Counted from the first letter of the stretch, positions 17,307-25,600 are shown. The stretch is DNA of 39,288 nt from an uncultured Acidiphilium sp. (GCA_902495325.1 CABUWK010000018.1:1-39288); one strand, 5' to 3'. Notes: a model not told the origin generated them from the sequence alone. A program made the numbers and translations.

Positions 17307-18530
17307 ATGGTTAAAAAAATCATATCGCTTATCGCAGGATTTCTCGTTCTGTTTTCCGCGGTGTCGTGCTCCGATCGGAACGGCGGCGATTCCGCGTCCG
17401 TTCGTCCGGACGGCGGACAAAGCGAGAGCGTGAGCGAAAGCGCGAAAGAAGACGAAGAAGAGGTTTTGCCTGTGAAAGAAATCGGTTATGAAGACATGCT
17501 TTCTTCCCGGAATATCAATTTTTTCGGGAGAAATTATAAAGACGACGCTCTCGGCGTCGTGGCGTTCAACTATTCGGCTGCGGGATTCGAGGCGGAGTTT
17601 ACCGGAACGAAGCTGATCGCTTCTTTATACGGGGAAAACAAAGGGTACGGCAACACGTTCTTATCCGTATTTACGGACGGGAAGGAATCGGTGCTCGAGC
17701 TGGAGTCCGGCGTGAAAAAGGATTACGTTCTCTGCGAGGGGCTTGCCGAAGGCAGACACCGCGTAAAAGTTTTAAAGAGAACGGAACTTGCGTTTACCTC
17801 CGCCGGGATCGCTGCGCTCAGGTCGGACGGCATGATCGGAAAAGCACCGGAAAGAAGAAAACTCAGGTTCGAATTTTACGGCGATTCCATCACCTGCGGG
17901 TACGGTTCCGTTTCCGAAATCGGAGACAAGGGATTCAAAACGGTTACGGAAAGCGCGCTGTCCACCTATGCGTTTTTTACGGCGGAACGTTTCAATGCGG
18001 AGTGTAACTTCGTTTCGTACAGCGGCTGGTATATCACGAAATCGGTCGACGGTACCGAAAACGGAGATATCGGGAAAGTTTATGACAAATATTCAAAAGA
18101 CAATCCGACAGCTTGGGATTTTTCTTCCTATGTGCCGGATATCGTTGTCGTAAACATCGGGGCGAATGACGAAACTTATGTGAACCTTAACGTTACCGAT
18201 AAAAACACCAAAGGAGAGAGGATCGAATATTTCGATCGGAAATACACGGCGTTCATCGATAACCTCAGGCTGAAATATCCAAAAGCTTATATCTTCTGCG
18301 TTACCGGCATGCTGGGCGAAAGCACTCTGCCGAACACGATACTGAGCGTCGGCGAACTGAAGCGGCTGGACGGCGACGATAAAATTTTCGCCACGACTTT
18401 GTACGCGAGAGACAATCCTTCCGAACTCGGAACGGACGGTCATCCGAGCGAGAGCGCTCACAGAAAGGCAGCTGACGAACTTATAGCCATGATTACCGAT
18501 TGCGTACCCGCGGAGATCCTGAATCGATGA
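17307..18530 (+). CDS. CE2-type SGNH acetylesterase lipoprotein
   Basis: A 407-residue predicted lipoprotein (lipobox AVSC near residue 20, then an acidic Ser-rich linker). ATG 17307 is preferred over the in-frame ATG 17283 because it follows AGGGAGA and starts the signal peptide. Residues about 65-175 form a beta-rich domain, followed by an SGNH hydrolase domain: FYGDSITCGYG (nucleophile Ser194), VNIGAND (Asn287) and DGHPS (Asp377, His379). This order, a small jelly-roll before SGNH, is that of carbohydrate esterase family 2, which removes acetyl groups from polysaccharides. It overlaps the next gene by 4 bases. Acts outside the membrane, probably on the glycan taken up by the locus. Confidence 0.85.
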   Translation: MVKKIISLIAGFLVLFSAVSCSDRNGGDSASVRPDGGQSESVSESAKEDEEEVLPVKEIGYEDMLSSRNINFFGRNYKDDALGVVAFNYSAAGFEAEFTGTKLIASLYGENKGYGNTFLSVFTDGKESVLELESGVKKDYVLCEGLAEGRHRVKVLKRTELAFTSAGIAALRSDGMIGKAPERRKLRFEFYGDSITCGYGSVSEIGDKGFKTVTESALSTYAFFTAERFNAECNFVSYSGWYITKSVDGTENGDIGKVYDKYSKDNPTAWDFSSYVPDIVVVNIGANDETYVNLNVTDKNTKGERIEYFDRKYTAFIDNLRLKYPKAYIFCVTGMLGESTLPNTILSVGELKRLDGDDKIFATTLYARDNPSELGTDGHPSESAHRKAADELIAMITDCVPAEILNR

Positions 18531-19564
18531 ACGAGAAAATTTACGAGCCGTTCTGGAACGGCGAAGTGACGGAAGAAAGCGTGATCCTCGTAAAAACGGG
18601 GAACGGAAAACCGACGGGAAAACTGCTTTTCCCGCCCGAAAAGATTCTTAAGGTCGTATCTTACGACGGGTCGACCGAGTTTTCCGGAAAAGAATATTCT
18701 TTTTCGGGTAACGACTTCTTTGCCGGAGAAAAGTCCCGTATTCCGTTTATGACGGAGGAGATGACGCGGGGCGAAGGCGCGGCAAAGGCGGAAGGACTCG
18801 GCGTGATGGACGGGCTTGTGTTTACCGAAACGACGGGCATCGTGAAATATCAGATAAAGGTAAGCTATCTTTTCGATAAAGAAAAATACAAATGGAATAT
18901 CTTGCCGGAGAAGAAGGGCGATCGCCTGTCCAACCTGAAGAAAAAGGGGCGGGAAGGGAAAAAGATAAACGTTCTTCTTTACGGAGACAGCATTGCCGCG
19001 GGATGCCATGCGTCGTCCGTGCTCGGCTATCCGCCTTTTCTTCCCGTGTGGGGAAAAACCGTTGCGGATAAGATCGGCGAACATTTCGGAAACGGGGCGG
19101 ATTTTACGAATATTTCCGTCGGCGGATACATCAGCCGTCAGGGCGCGGAAAATATCGGGGAGAAGCTTTCTTCCGTCGGAAAGGGGAGCATCGATCTTGC
19201 GATCCTTCATTTCGGCATGAACGACGGTTCGTGGAAAGTCTCTCTGAAGGAAATGAAGGCGAACATGCAGTTTATGATAAACGCCTTACGGGAACATTCG
19301 CCCGGATGCGATATCGTTATCGTTTCCAACCTTGTGGCAAATCCTCTTTGCACGCAGGATACCGCGCTTACCGCTTCTTATCTGTCGGCGGATAAAGAGC
19401 TGGAACGGGAGAACGGGAGGTGCGTTACCGTCGATATGACGTCCCTTTGTCTGGAACTTTTCAAAACGAAAAAAGGGTTGGATCTGTATGCGAACGACAT
19501 CAATCATCCCACCGATTTTTTCGTAAGAATGTTTGTGACTTATATCACGGAAAGTATTTTATAA
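18527..19564 (+). CDS. SGNH hydrolase, no export signal (first of three paralogues)
   Basis: A 345-residue protein. The ATG at 18527 overlaps the CE2 stop (ATGA) and has GGAGA at 18512, so translation is coupled; an upstream in-frame TTG is less likely. Residues about 1-135 form a beta-rich domain and the rest an SGNH domain: LLYGDSIAAGCHASS (Ser155), FGMNDGSW (Asn232) and NDINHPTDF (Asp324, His327), a complete triad. It aligns from end to end with the mature parts of the next two proteins but lacks their signal peptide and lipobox, so it is predicted to work in the cytoplasm, for instance on imported acylated oligosaccharides. The acyl group is not known. Confidence 0.82.
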   Translation: MNEKIYEPFWNGEVTEESVILVKTGNGKPTGKLLFPPEKILKVVSYDGSTEFSGKEYSFSGNDFFAGEKSRIPFMTEEMTRGEGAAKAEGLGVMDGLVFTETTGIVKYQIKVSYLFDKEKYKWNILPEKKGDRLSNLKKKGREGKKINVLLYGDSIAAGCHASSVLGYPPFLPVWGKTVADKIGEHFGNGADFTNISVGGYISRQGAENIGEKLSSVGKGSIDLAILHFGMNDGSWKVSLKEMKANMQFMINALREHSPGCDIVIVSNLVANPLCTQDTALTASYLSADKELERENGRCVTVDMTSLCLELFKTKKGLDLYANDINHPTDFFVRMFVTYITESIL

Positions 19565-19577
19565 CGGGGTGTTATTC

Positions 19578-20777
19578 ATGAAGAAACTTTTTATCGGCTT
19601 ACTTTGTCTGATTTTTTCTTTTTCGGCTGTTGCCTGCGGCGGAAAGGGGGAATCTTCTCCGGCGTCTTCGACGGAATCCTCTTCCGTTACGGAGAGCGCG
19701 GGCGATTCGACAAACGGCGGAACGCCCGAAGACGACAAGAGATCGGATCCTTATGTGTCTCTCTGGAATACGGATCTGATCAGAAACGAAACGGTCATGC
19801 TGCAGGAAGACGAAACGGGATGGATCGCCGGCGGGTTGCTGTTCGAACCCGTTGAGATCCTCGAGGTCAGAAACTACGACCTTACGGTTTCTTACGATCC
19901 TTCCGATTACGTGATAAACGGCAGATATATGGAGAGAACGGAAGGTTCGAAAATGCCGTATATGAGCTATGCCGTCGTAAGCTGCACCGACTTAAGCGGA
20001 ACGAACCTCGGTTCGCTGGGCGGGCTTGTCTTTACGGAAACGAAGGAGATCGCTTCTTATCTCGTAAACGTGACTTACCGGTATGACAGAAATAAGGAAA
20101 GTTTTGCCTTCCGTCCCGAAAACAAAGGGGAAGTTCTTTACAATTTCCAAAGAAAATTAAAAGAGAAAAAGGATATCAGCCTGTTTTTATATGGCGACAG
20201 CATCGGCGCGGGTTGTCATGCGTCGTCCGTTCTGGATTACAATCCGTATATGCCCATATGGGGGAAAGCCGTTGCCGACGAGCTTGCCGCCCGCTACGAG
20301 ACGAAGGTAGATCTGTACAACGGTTCCGTAGGCGGTTGGACGAGCGGAGACGGGGCGCAAAATATCGCGCAGAAAATTTCCGTTGTGCCTTACGAGGCAC
20401 CCGATATCGCCATTATAGAATTCGGTATGAACGACGGCAGCGCGAGGGTTTCCGCCAAAACCTATGCGGGCAACATCAGAACCATCATCGCCGGGATCCG
20501 CGAAAGCGCGCCCGATTGCGATATCGTGCTGATTTCCACGATAAAAGCCAACCCTTTATGCGGACAGGATAAGGTGCTTACCGGTTCTTATCATGACGAA
20601 AACGAGAAGATCTGCGCCGAATACGAAAGGTGCGTGACCGTAAACATGACGGCTCTTTGCGACGAGCTTTATTCGAAAAAAGACGGGCTTGCGCTTCTTG
20701 CAAACAACATCAATCATCCGAACGATTTTCTCGTAAGATGTTTTGTGATGAATATTCTGGACGTGATCGAAGGGTGA
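19578..20777 (+). CDS. SGNH hydrolase lipoprotein (second paralogue)
   Basis: A 399-residue predicted lipoprotein with lipobox AVAC near residue 21 and a Ser/Glu/Gly linker. ATG 19578 is used instead of the in-frame GTG 19569 because it begins the signal peptide; the ribosome binding site (GGGG) is weak and sits 13 bases after the previous stop. The SGNH domain has FLYGDSIGAGCHASS (Ser208), FGMNDGSA (Asn285) and NNINHPNDF, where the position of the catalytic Asp is Asn377 and the His is His380. The enzyme may rely on a Ser-His dyad or have an altered mechanism. Likely a surface-anchored deacylase. Confidence 0.82.
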   Translation: MKKLFIGLLCLIFSFSAVACGGKGESSPASSTESSSVTESAGDSTNGGTPEDDKRSDPYVSLWNTDLIRNETVMLQEDETGWIAGGLLFEPVEILEVRNYDLTVSYDPSDYVINGRYMERTEGSKMPYMSYAVVSCTDLSGTNLGSLGGLVFTETKEIASYLVNVTYRYDRNKESFAFRPENKGEVLYNFQRKLKEKKDISLFLYGDSIGAGCHASSVLDYNPYMPIWGKAVADELAARYETKVDLYNGSVGGWTSGDGAQNIAQKISVVPYEAPDIAIIEFGMNDGSARVSAKTYAGNIRTIIAGIRESAPDCDIVLISTIKANPLCGQDKVLTGSYHDENEKICAEYERCVTVNMTALCDELYSKKDGLALLANNINHPNDFLVRCFVMNILDVIEG

Positions 20778-20780
20778 TCT

Positions 20781-21914
20781 ATGAAAAGATTTACAGGTTT
20801 GCTTCCGGCAGTCGTTCTGATCGCGGCGGTTTTCCTTTCGTGCGGAAAAGATAGCGGCATCCCCGCATACGATCCTTATTCGGATTTTCTTTCGGGCGGG
20901 CTGATGCAGAACGAAACGGTGGTTCTTACCGAACAGCCGGACGGGAAATATTCGGGGAAACTTCTTTTTGCGCCCGAAAAGGTGATTTCCGTAAAAGATT
21001 ACACGCTGGAAAAAACGTTCGATCCCGGAGATTACGAGGTAAAAGGGAATGTTATTTCGGCAACCGCAGATTCTTCGCTTCCGAAGATGAGCGAAGGGAT
21101 GACGCGCGGCGAGGAAGGAGGAGACGTTTACGGGTGGAGATCTTACGATACGGGATACGTTTTTACGGAAGGATTGGGGATTGTGATGCACCAGATCGCC
21201 GTTACGTATACTTACGATCCGTCTCTTTCGTTCGGAAACATGCCGGAATATGAAGGGGATAAGCTCGCAAATTTTTCCCGGAAAATAAAGGGAAAGGAAC
21301 GGACGTGTGTATTTCTTTACGGAGACAGCATTTCTTACGGATGCAATTCCTCCGCAATGCTCGGAACGGCGCCTTATCTTCCCGATTACGGAACGGGGTT
21401 TGCAAACGAGCTCGGAAGGAGAAGCGGTGCGGACGTCGTTTTGTATAACGGCTCGGCGGGCGGAAGAAATTCTTCCGACGGTGTGAACGGATTGTCTTCC
21501 GCGTTGAAGGTTTCCGATTCGCTCTTCGGTTGCCCGCCCGATCTGTTTATCATCGCTTTCGGAATGAACGATTGTGCCCATAAGATCGGAGGCGAGGCGT
21601 ATAAACAGAATCTTTCGGCAATGATAGAAGAAGTTCGCTTAAACAGCGAAAAGACGGATATTCTGATCGTTTCGTCCATTCTGCCGAACGTGAATTCTTC
21701 GCATGACGTTTCCCTTTTCGACGACTACAATGCGGCGGCAGACGAACTTGCCGAAAAATACGAAAGGGTGATAAAGCTCGATATGACCGATTTTTCGCGC
21801 GAGCTGTACAAAACGAAAAACAGCCTTGACGTGCTTGCCAACAATGTGAACCACCCGTCGGATTTTCTCGTGCGTTGTTACGATATCTGTCTTCTGAAGA
21901 AATTGTATCGGTGA
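20781..21914 (+). CDS. SGNH hydrolase lipoprotein (third paralogue)
   Basis: A 377-residue predicted lipoprotein (lipobox FLSC near residue 21) starting 3 bases after the previous stop with little ribosome binding site, so it probably depends on coupled translation. The SGNH domain has FLYGDSISYGCNSS (Ser183), FGMNDCAH (Asn263) and NNVNHPSDF, with Asn355 in place of the catalytic Asp, as in the preceding gene, and His358. The N-terminal beta-rich region keeps NETVVLTEQPDGKYSGKLLF, matching NETVMLQEDETG in its neighbour. It is the last gene before a terminator, hence the end of the carbohydrate locus. Confidence 0.82.
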   Translation: MKRFTGLLPAVVLIAAVFLSCGKDSGIPAYDPYSDFLSGGLMQNETVVLTEQPDGKYSGKLLFAPEKVISVKDYTLEKTFDPGDYEVKGNVISATADSSLPKMSEGMTRGEEGGDVYGWRSYDTGYVFTEGLGIVMHQIAVTYTYDPSLSFGNMPEYEGDKLANFSRKIKGKERTCVFLYGDSISYGCNSSAMLGTAPYLPDYGTGFANELGRRSGADVVLYNGSAGGRNSSDGVNGLSSALKVSDSLFGCPPDLFIIAFGMNDCAHKIGGEAYKQNLSAMIEEVRLNSEKTDILIVSSILPNVNSSHDVSLFDDYNAAADELAEKYERVIKLDMTDFSRELYKTKNSLDVLANNVNHPSDFLVRCYDICLLKKLYR

Positions 21915-22016
21915 TCGTTTGCATGCAATCGTCTGAAAACAGAGGAGAAAATATTCATAAGCGGAGCAATAAGTCGATTATCAGGCTATTTTTAGCCGGA
22001 TTCGCAATTATTACGG

Positions 22017-22049
22017 AAAAAGACCGGCAGAGATGTCGGTCTTTTTTTT
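22017..22049 (+). terminator. Rho-independent terminator of the carbohydrate locus
   Basis: AAAAGACCG / CGGTCTTTT form a 9-bp stem around a 10-base loop, followed by an 8-base T run. It lies 102 bases after the last esterase and before the mutT promoter. Another small stem, GGCTA-TTTT-TAGCC, lies at 21984-21997. Confidence 0.85.
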
Positions 22050-22081
22050 GCTTTTCGGCGAAAGGTTTCTGCACTTTTGAA

Positions 22082-22110
22082 TTGACAGAGAATGATAGAC
22101 GTGATATAAT
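22082..22110 (+). promoter_or_regulatory. Consensus sigma-A promoter of the mutT-like gene
   Basis: TTGACA at 22082-22087 and TATAAT at 22105-22110, both perfect, are separated by 17 bases. Transcription should start near 22117 and leave a leader of about 60 bases. Confidence 0.9.
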
Positions 22111-22125
22111 ACGATCCGTACAGGA

Positions 22126-22156
22126 GATCGCCTTTTCCCGAAAGGTAAAAGCGATC
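22126..22156 (+). promoter_or_regulatory. Hairpin in the mutT leader
   Basis: GATCGC pairs with GCGATC and, after single-base bulges, TTTT with AAAA and CC with GG, giving about 12 pairs around a CGAAA-like loop. It starts about 9 bases after the predicted transcription start and ends 21 bases before the ATG. It may stabilise the RNA 5' end; no riboswitch class was recognised. Confidence 0.5.
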
Positions 22157-22177
22157 CGATTTACAGGCAGGTAACGT

Positions 22178-22561
22178 ATGGTTGAAGTTGTGGCGGCGCT
22201 CATTCGCCGTGAAGGAAAATTTCTGATCTGTCAGAGACCGGAAAATAAGGCGAGAGCTCTTTTATGGGAATTTGTCGGCGGAAAGGTGGAACAAGGCGAA
22301 ACGAAAGAGCAGGCTTTGATCCGCGAATGCGGGGAAGAATTGGGGATCACGGTTGCCGTCGGTACCGTTTTTGCGGAAGTTGTTCACAAATATCCCGATA
22401 TCACGGTTCATCTCACGCTTTTTAATGCGACGATCGCAGAGGGAACGCCGATCAGAAAAGAACATAAGGATATCCGTTGGATCGTGCCGTCGGAAATTCC
22501 GGAATACGAATTTTGCCCGGCGGATATCGGAATTTTGCAGAAGATCCGGGCGGCGGAATAG
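22178..22561 (+). CDS. mutT: NUDIX hydrolase, MutT-like
   Basis: A 127-residue cytoplasmic NUDIX enzyme. The Nudix box is complete: GGKVEQGETKEQALIRECGE followed by ELGI, fitting GX5EX7REUXEEXGU with the metal-binding Glu residues present. Length, the start VVAALIRREGKFLICQRP and the WEFVGGK segment are typical of MutT 8-oxo-dGTP diphosphatases, which remove oxidised guanine nucleotides from the pool. The ribosome binding site (AGGCAGG) is moderate. It is a single gene with its own promoter. Substrate is inferred from family resemblance; other small NUDIX enzymes act on different nucleotides. Confidence 0.8.
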   Translation: MVEVVAALIRREGKFLICQRPENKARALLWEFVGGKVEQGETKEQALIRECGEELGITVAVGTVFAEVVHKYPDITVHLTLFNATIAEGTPIRKEHKDIRWIVPSEIPEYEFCPADIGILQKIRAAE

Positions 22562-22648
22562 AGAAATACGTTTTATGTCCGCCCCGGGATCTGATGAGGA
22601 ATCTTTTCAGCCATGCGACCGGTTTGCCGTGTGGTTTTTCTTTATATC

Positions 22649-22676
22649 AAAAAAAAGGACAGTCATAAGACTGTCC
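22649..22676 (-). terminator. Terminator of tRNA-Gly
   Basis: Read on the minus strand, GGACAGTC - TTAT - GACTGTCC forms a perfect 8-bp stem followed by eight Ts, starting 6 bases after the encoded CCA of the tRNA. Confidence 0.9.
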
Positions 22677-22681
22677 TTCCA

Positions 22682-22756
22682 TGGAGCGGGAAACGAGATT
22701 CGAACTCGCGACGTTCACCTTGGCAAGGTGACGCTCTACCACTGAGCCATTCCCGC
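22682..22756 (-). tRNA. tRNA-Gly (anticodon GCC)
   Basis: The minus strand folds into a complete 75-base cloverleaf: acceptor GCGGGAA/TTCCCGC, D stem GCTC/GAGC, anticodon stem TCACC/GGTGA with loop TTGCCAA (anticodon GCC), variable loop ACGTC, T stem GCGAG/CTCGT with TTCGAAT, discriminator T and an encoded CCA. It is a single gene with its own promoter and terminator. Confidence 0.97.
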
Positions 22757-22804
22757 ATGCTTGTTTTTCGGAAAGCAAAACAAGTTCTTTGAAATTGCTA
22801 ATAT

Positions 22805-22833
22805 AATATATCAGATTTTATCAATATTTGCAA
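22805..22833 (-). promoter_or_regulatory. Promoter of tRNA-Gly
   Basis: On the minus strand TTGCAA (22833-22828) and TATATT (22810-22805) are 17 bases apart, about 49 bases upstream of the mature tRNA 5' end. Both hexamers are near the sigma-A consensus. Confidence 0.6.
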
Positions 22834-22889
22834 GCATTTTAATGTGCTTTTTCGGAATTTTTTTGTTTTCCTTCTCAATTGATAGAAAG

Positions 22890-22961
22890 AAAAACCACGC
22901 GATAACGGAAACCCTCAGAAGCCTTCGGCTTCCGGAGCACCCGATGTCCGCGCGGTTTTTT
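22890..22961. terminator. Structured, probably bidirectional terminator
   Basis: AAAAACC-A-CGCG at 22890-22901 pairs with CGCG-C-GGTTTTT at 22949-22960, enclosing an inner hairpin GAAGCC-TTC-GGCTTC (22918-22932). Because the outer arms are A-rich and T-rich, a T-tract follows the stem on either strand. On the minus strand it ends the rqcP-ispDF-radA operon, about 45 bases past the radA stop. The enclosed 47 bases are longer than a simple terminator loop. Confidence 0.65.
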
Positions 22962-23006
22962 CAATATGGGAAATTCCGTGTATTTACGATCCGGGATCTC
23001 TGCCGG

Positions 23007-24419
23007 TCAGAACGGGATCGAATCTTCTTCGACGGGGATTTCTTTTTCCGCTTTTCCGTCAAACAGAAGTTTGATAGCCTGATAGATGTGTTTTACGGGG
23101 ATCAGTTCGATTTTCCCGCGGAATTTCGCGAGCGCGGATAGGTTGCGTTCCGGCAGGATCACTTTGTCAAAACCCATGCGGATGCACTCCGCCACGCGTT
23201 TTTCCGCCTGCATGACGGGGCGGATCTCTCCCGTAAGTCCGATTTCGCCGAACGCGCCGACCGTTTTATCCACGGCGACGTTGCGGAAAGAACTTGCGAG
23301 GGCAAGCGCGACGGCAAGGTCGGACGCGGGTTCCGTCAGTTTGATCCCGCCCATTGCCGTGATATAAACGTCGAGGGTGTAAAAGGGCATATAGGCGCGT
23401 TTTTCAAGTACGGCAAGAAGGAGAGAAACGCGGTTGTAATCGATTCCGAGAGGCATTCTTCTCGGCATGCCGAAAACCGTTTTGGAAAGAAGAGTCTGTA
23501 TTTCCACAAGCATGCAACGGTTGCCCGAGACGGACGGAGTAACGATGCTCCCCGGCTCTTTTCCGCGTTCTTCGGAAATGAAAATGCCGTTGTAATCTTT
23601 CACGCCGAAAACGCCGTCTTCCCGCATTTCGAAAACGCCGACTTCCTGTGCGGAACCGAAACGGTTTTTCACCGCCCGCAAAAGTTTATAATTGTCCTGC
23701 GGTTGCCCTTCGAAATAGAGTACGGTATCCATGATATGCTCTAAGATCTTCGGTCCGGCAATCGCGCCTTCCTTCGTGACATGCCCTACGATAAACACCG
23801 TGATCCGTTTCGATTTCGCAAGGCGCATCAGTCGCGCCGCGCATTCTTTGATCTGCCCGACGCTGCCGGAAGAACTGTTCATCTCCTCTAAATATACCGC
23901 CTGAATCGAATCGACGATCAGAAACTCATAACCTTCGGCGGCGTCGATGATATTGTTCAGGCAGGTTTCGTTCATCAGCATCAGATCGCCTGCATTTACG
24001 TTCAGGCGGTTGCAGCGCATTTTTACCTGCGAGCAACTTTCTTCTGCCGAAGCGTAAAGAACCTTATGCTTCGAGGAAAGCGCGCATGCGACCTGCGTCA
24101 TCAACGTGGATTTGCCGATGCCGGGATCACCGCCGATCAGAACGAGGGAAGCGGGGACGATGCCGCCTCCGAGCACGGAATCGAGTTCGGGGATTCCGGA
24201 AGAGATCCTTGTCAGATTCTCGTGCGAAATTTCCGCAAGCCTTACGGGGGCGCGATAAGAAGATTTTACGGGGGAAGATTGCGTGCTTGCCGCTGTTTCG
24301 GTGATTTCCTCTACGATCGTTCCGAATTTCCCGCAGGACGGGCAACGCCCCATCCAGCCCGGACTGATCGCTCCGCAATCGGTACAGACGTATCTCGAAG
24401 TCGTTTTGCTTTTTGCCAT
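23007..24419 (-). CDS. radA: DNA repair protein RadA (Sms)
   Basis: A 470-residue cytoplasmic RecA-like helicase that promotes branch migration in recombination and repair. It has the N-terminal zinc finger (Cys12, Cys15, Cys26, Cys29), a Walker A GGDPGIGKST at 96-105, the Walker B-like FLIVDSIQAV, the RadA signature KNRFGSAQEVGVFEM, and a C-terminal Lon-protease-like domain from about residue 290. Length matches the family. The ATG has AAGGAG upstream and begins 2 bases after the ispDF stop. In Bacillus radA also lies near ispD and ispF, but with disA between; disA is missing here. Confidence 0.97.
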   Translation of the reverse strand: MAKSKTTSRYVCTDCGAISPGWMGRCPSCGKFGTIVEEITETAASTQSSPVKSSYRAPVRLAEISHENLTRISSGIPELDSVLGGGIVPASLVLIGGDPGIGKSTLMTQVACALSSKHKVLYASAEESCSQVKMRCNRLNVNAGDLMLMNETCLNNIIDAAEGYEFLIVDSIQAVYLEEMNSSSGSVGQIKECAARLMRLAKSKRITVFIVGHVTKEGAIAGPKILEHIMDTVLYFEGQPQDNYKLLRAVKNRFGSAQEVGVFEMREDGVFGVKDYNGIFISEERGKEPGSIVTPSVSGNRCMLVEIQTLLSKTVFGMPRRMPLGIDYNRVSLLLAVLEKRAYMPFYTLDVYITAMGGIKLTEPASDLAVALALASSFRNVAVDKTVGAFGEIGLTGEIRPVMQAEKRVAECIRMGFDKVILPERNLSALAKFRGKIELIPVKHIYQAIKLLFDGKAEKEIPVEEDSIPF

Positions 24420-24421
24420 GG

Positions 24422-25600
24422 TCAGTTGCTCTCCTTGTCTCTTTCCGTTCCGATCGGCAAAACCGAGGTTCCGATTTTTTCAACCAGACAATAGGACTGT
24501 ACGGCTATGCCTTCTTCTCTTCCGATAAGCCCGATCCCTTCCGTCGTGGTGCAGGTGATCCCTACCTTTTCCTGCGACAAGCCGAGTATTTTTGCAAGGT
24601 TTGCGCGGATCGATTCTACGTAAGGAGATAATTTCGGTTTTTGTGCCAGGATGACGGATGATACGTTAATCGGCTTATAGCCGTGTTTTTTTAACAGGTC
24701 TAAAACCTTTTCGAGCAAAAGAATGCTGGAAATACCCTCGTATGCGGGATCGGTGTCGGGAAAGTGGTAGCCGATGTCCCGTAAGGAGGCGGAGGATAAA
24801 AGGGCGTCCATGATCGCGTGGGTCAGAACGTCGGCGTCACTGTGACCGAGCAGACCCTTCGTGTGCGGGATCTCGATTCCGCCGAGAATCAGCTTGCGGT
24901 TTTCCACAAGTTTGTGGAGGTCGAATCCCGTTCCGCAGGAAATACCGCCGGACAGGAAAAAGTCCTCCCGATAAGTCAGTTTCCTGTTTTCGGGCGCTCC
25001 GGGAACAACGGCGCATTTCCCGACGTAACGGGAAAACAAACCCGATTCGTCGGTAAACGCGTCGTTTTCTTTTTTAAGGGAAAAGGCTTTTCGGATCAGA
25101 TCGGTGCGGAAAGCCTGCGGGGTCTGGATCAACGCGCGGTTCTCCCTCGTTGCGGAAAGAATGAATCCGTTTCCGAGATCCGCCACGGTATCCGTCGGGG
25201 GAACGACGGCGATCCCGCTTCCCGTTTTTTCCGCCGATCCGATCGTTCGTACGATCACTTCCGGCGGAACGAAAGGGCGTGCGCCGTCATGGATCGCCAC
25301 GATCTCGCCCGTCACTTTTTCAAGTCCGCTTTTTACCGAATCGCTTCTCGTTTTGCCGCCGCGCGCAAATTTGGCGCAAATGCCGAGCCCTTCGCATTTT
25401 TTGCGGAAAACGGGCTCGTCTTCTCCGGTACAGACGATCACGTATTCGAAGTCGATTTTCGTATCGATAAATCGGGAAAGGCAGGTTTCGAAAGGGGTCG
25501 TTCCGCCGAAATCAAACAGCAGTTTGTTGTATCCAAGCCCCGCGCGCTCGCCTTTTCCTCCGCACACGATCAATGCGGAAATTTTTTTATTTTTCTCCAT
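24422..25600 (-). CDS. ispDF: Bifunctional IspD/IspF enzyme of the MEP pathway
   Basis: A 392-residue fusion. Residues 1 to about 225 are IspD (2-C-methyl-D-erythritol 4-phosphate cytidylyltransferase): a GGKGERAG nucleotide loop, RSDSVKSGL, HDGARPF, and TPQAFRTDLI. Residues about 235-390 are IspF (2,4-cyclodiphosphate synthase): GTGFDLHKL with the zinc ligands Asp and His, LGHSDADVLTHAIMDAL, DIGYHFPDTDP and TTTEGIGLIGR. Both catalytic sets look intact. The enzymes make isoprenoid precursors in the cytoplasm. The ribosome binding site is AGGGTG. Such fusions are best known from proteobacteria; here it is in a Bacillota-like setting between rqcP and radA. Confidence 0.96.
   Translation of the reverse strand: MEKNKKISALIVCGGKGERAGLGYNKLLFDFGGTTPFETCLSRFIDTKIDFEYVIVCTGEDEPVFRKKCEGLGICAKFARGGKTRSDSVKSGLEKVTGEIVAIHDGARPFVPPEVIVRTIGSAEKTGSGIAVVPPTDTVADLGNGFILSATRENRALIQTPQAFRTDLIRKAFSLKKENDAFTDESGLFSRYVGKCAVVPGAPENRKLTYREDFFLSGGISCGTGFDLHKLVENRKLILGGIEIPHTKGLLGHSDADVLTHAIMDALLSSASLRDIGYHFPDTDPAYEGISSILLLEKVLDLLKKHGYKPINVSSVILAQKPKLSPYVESIRANLAKILGLSQEKVGITCTTTEGIGLIGREEGIAVQSYCLVEKIGTSVLPIGTERDKESN

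Noticed and set aside
22761..23141. Plus-strand frame between tRNA-Gly and radA
   Set aside because: It crosses the tRNA promoter and the structured terminator and overlaps the radA end; no ribosome binding site or domain.
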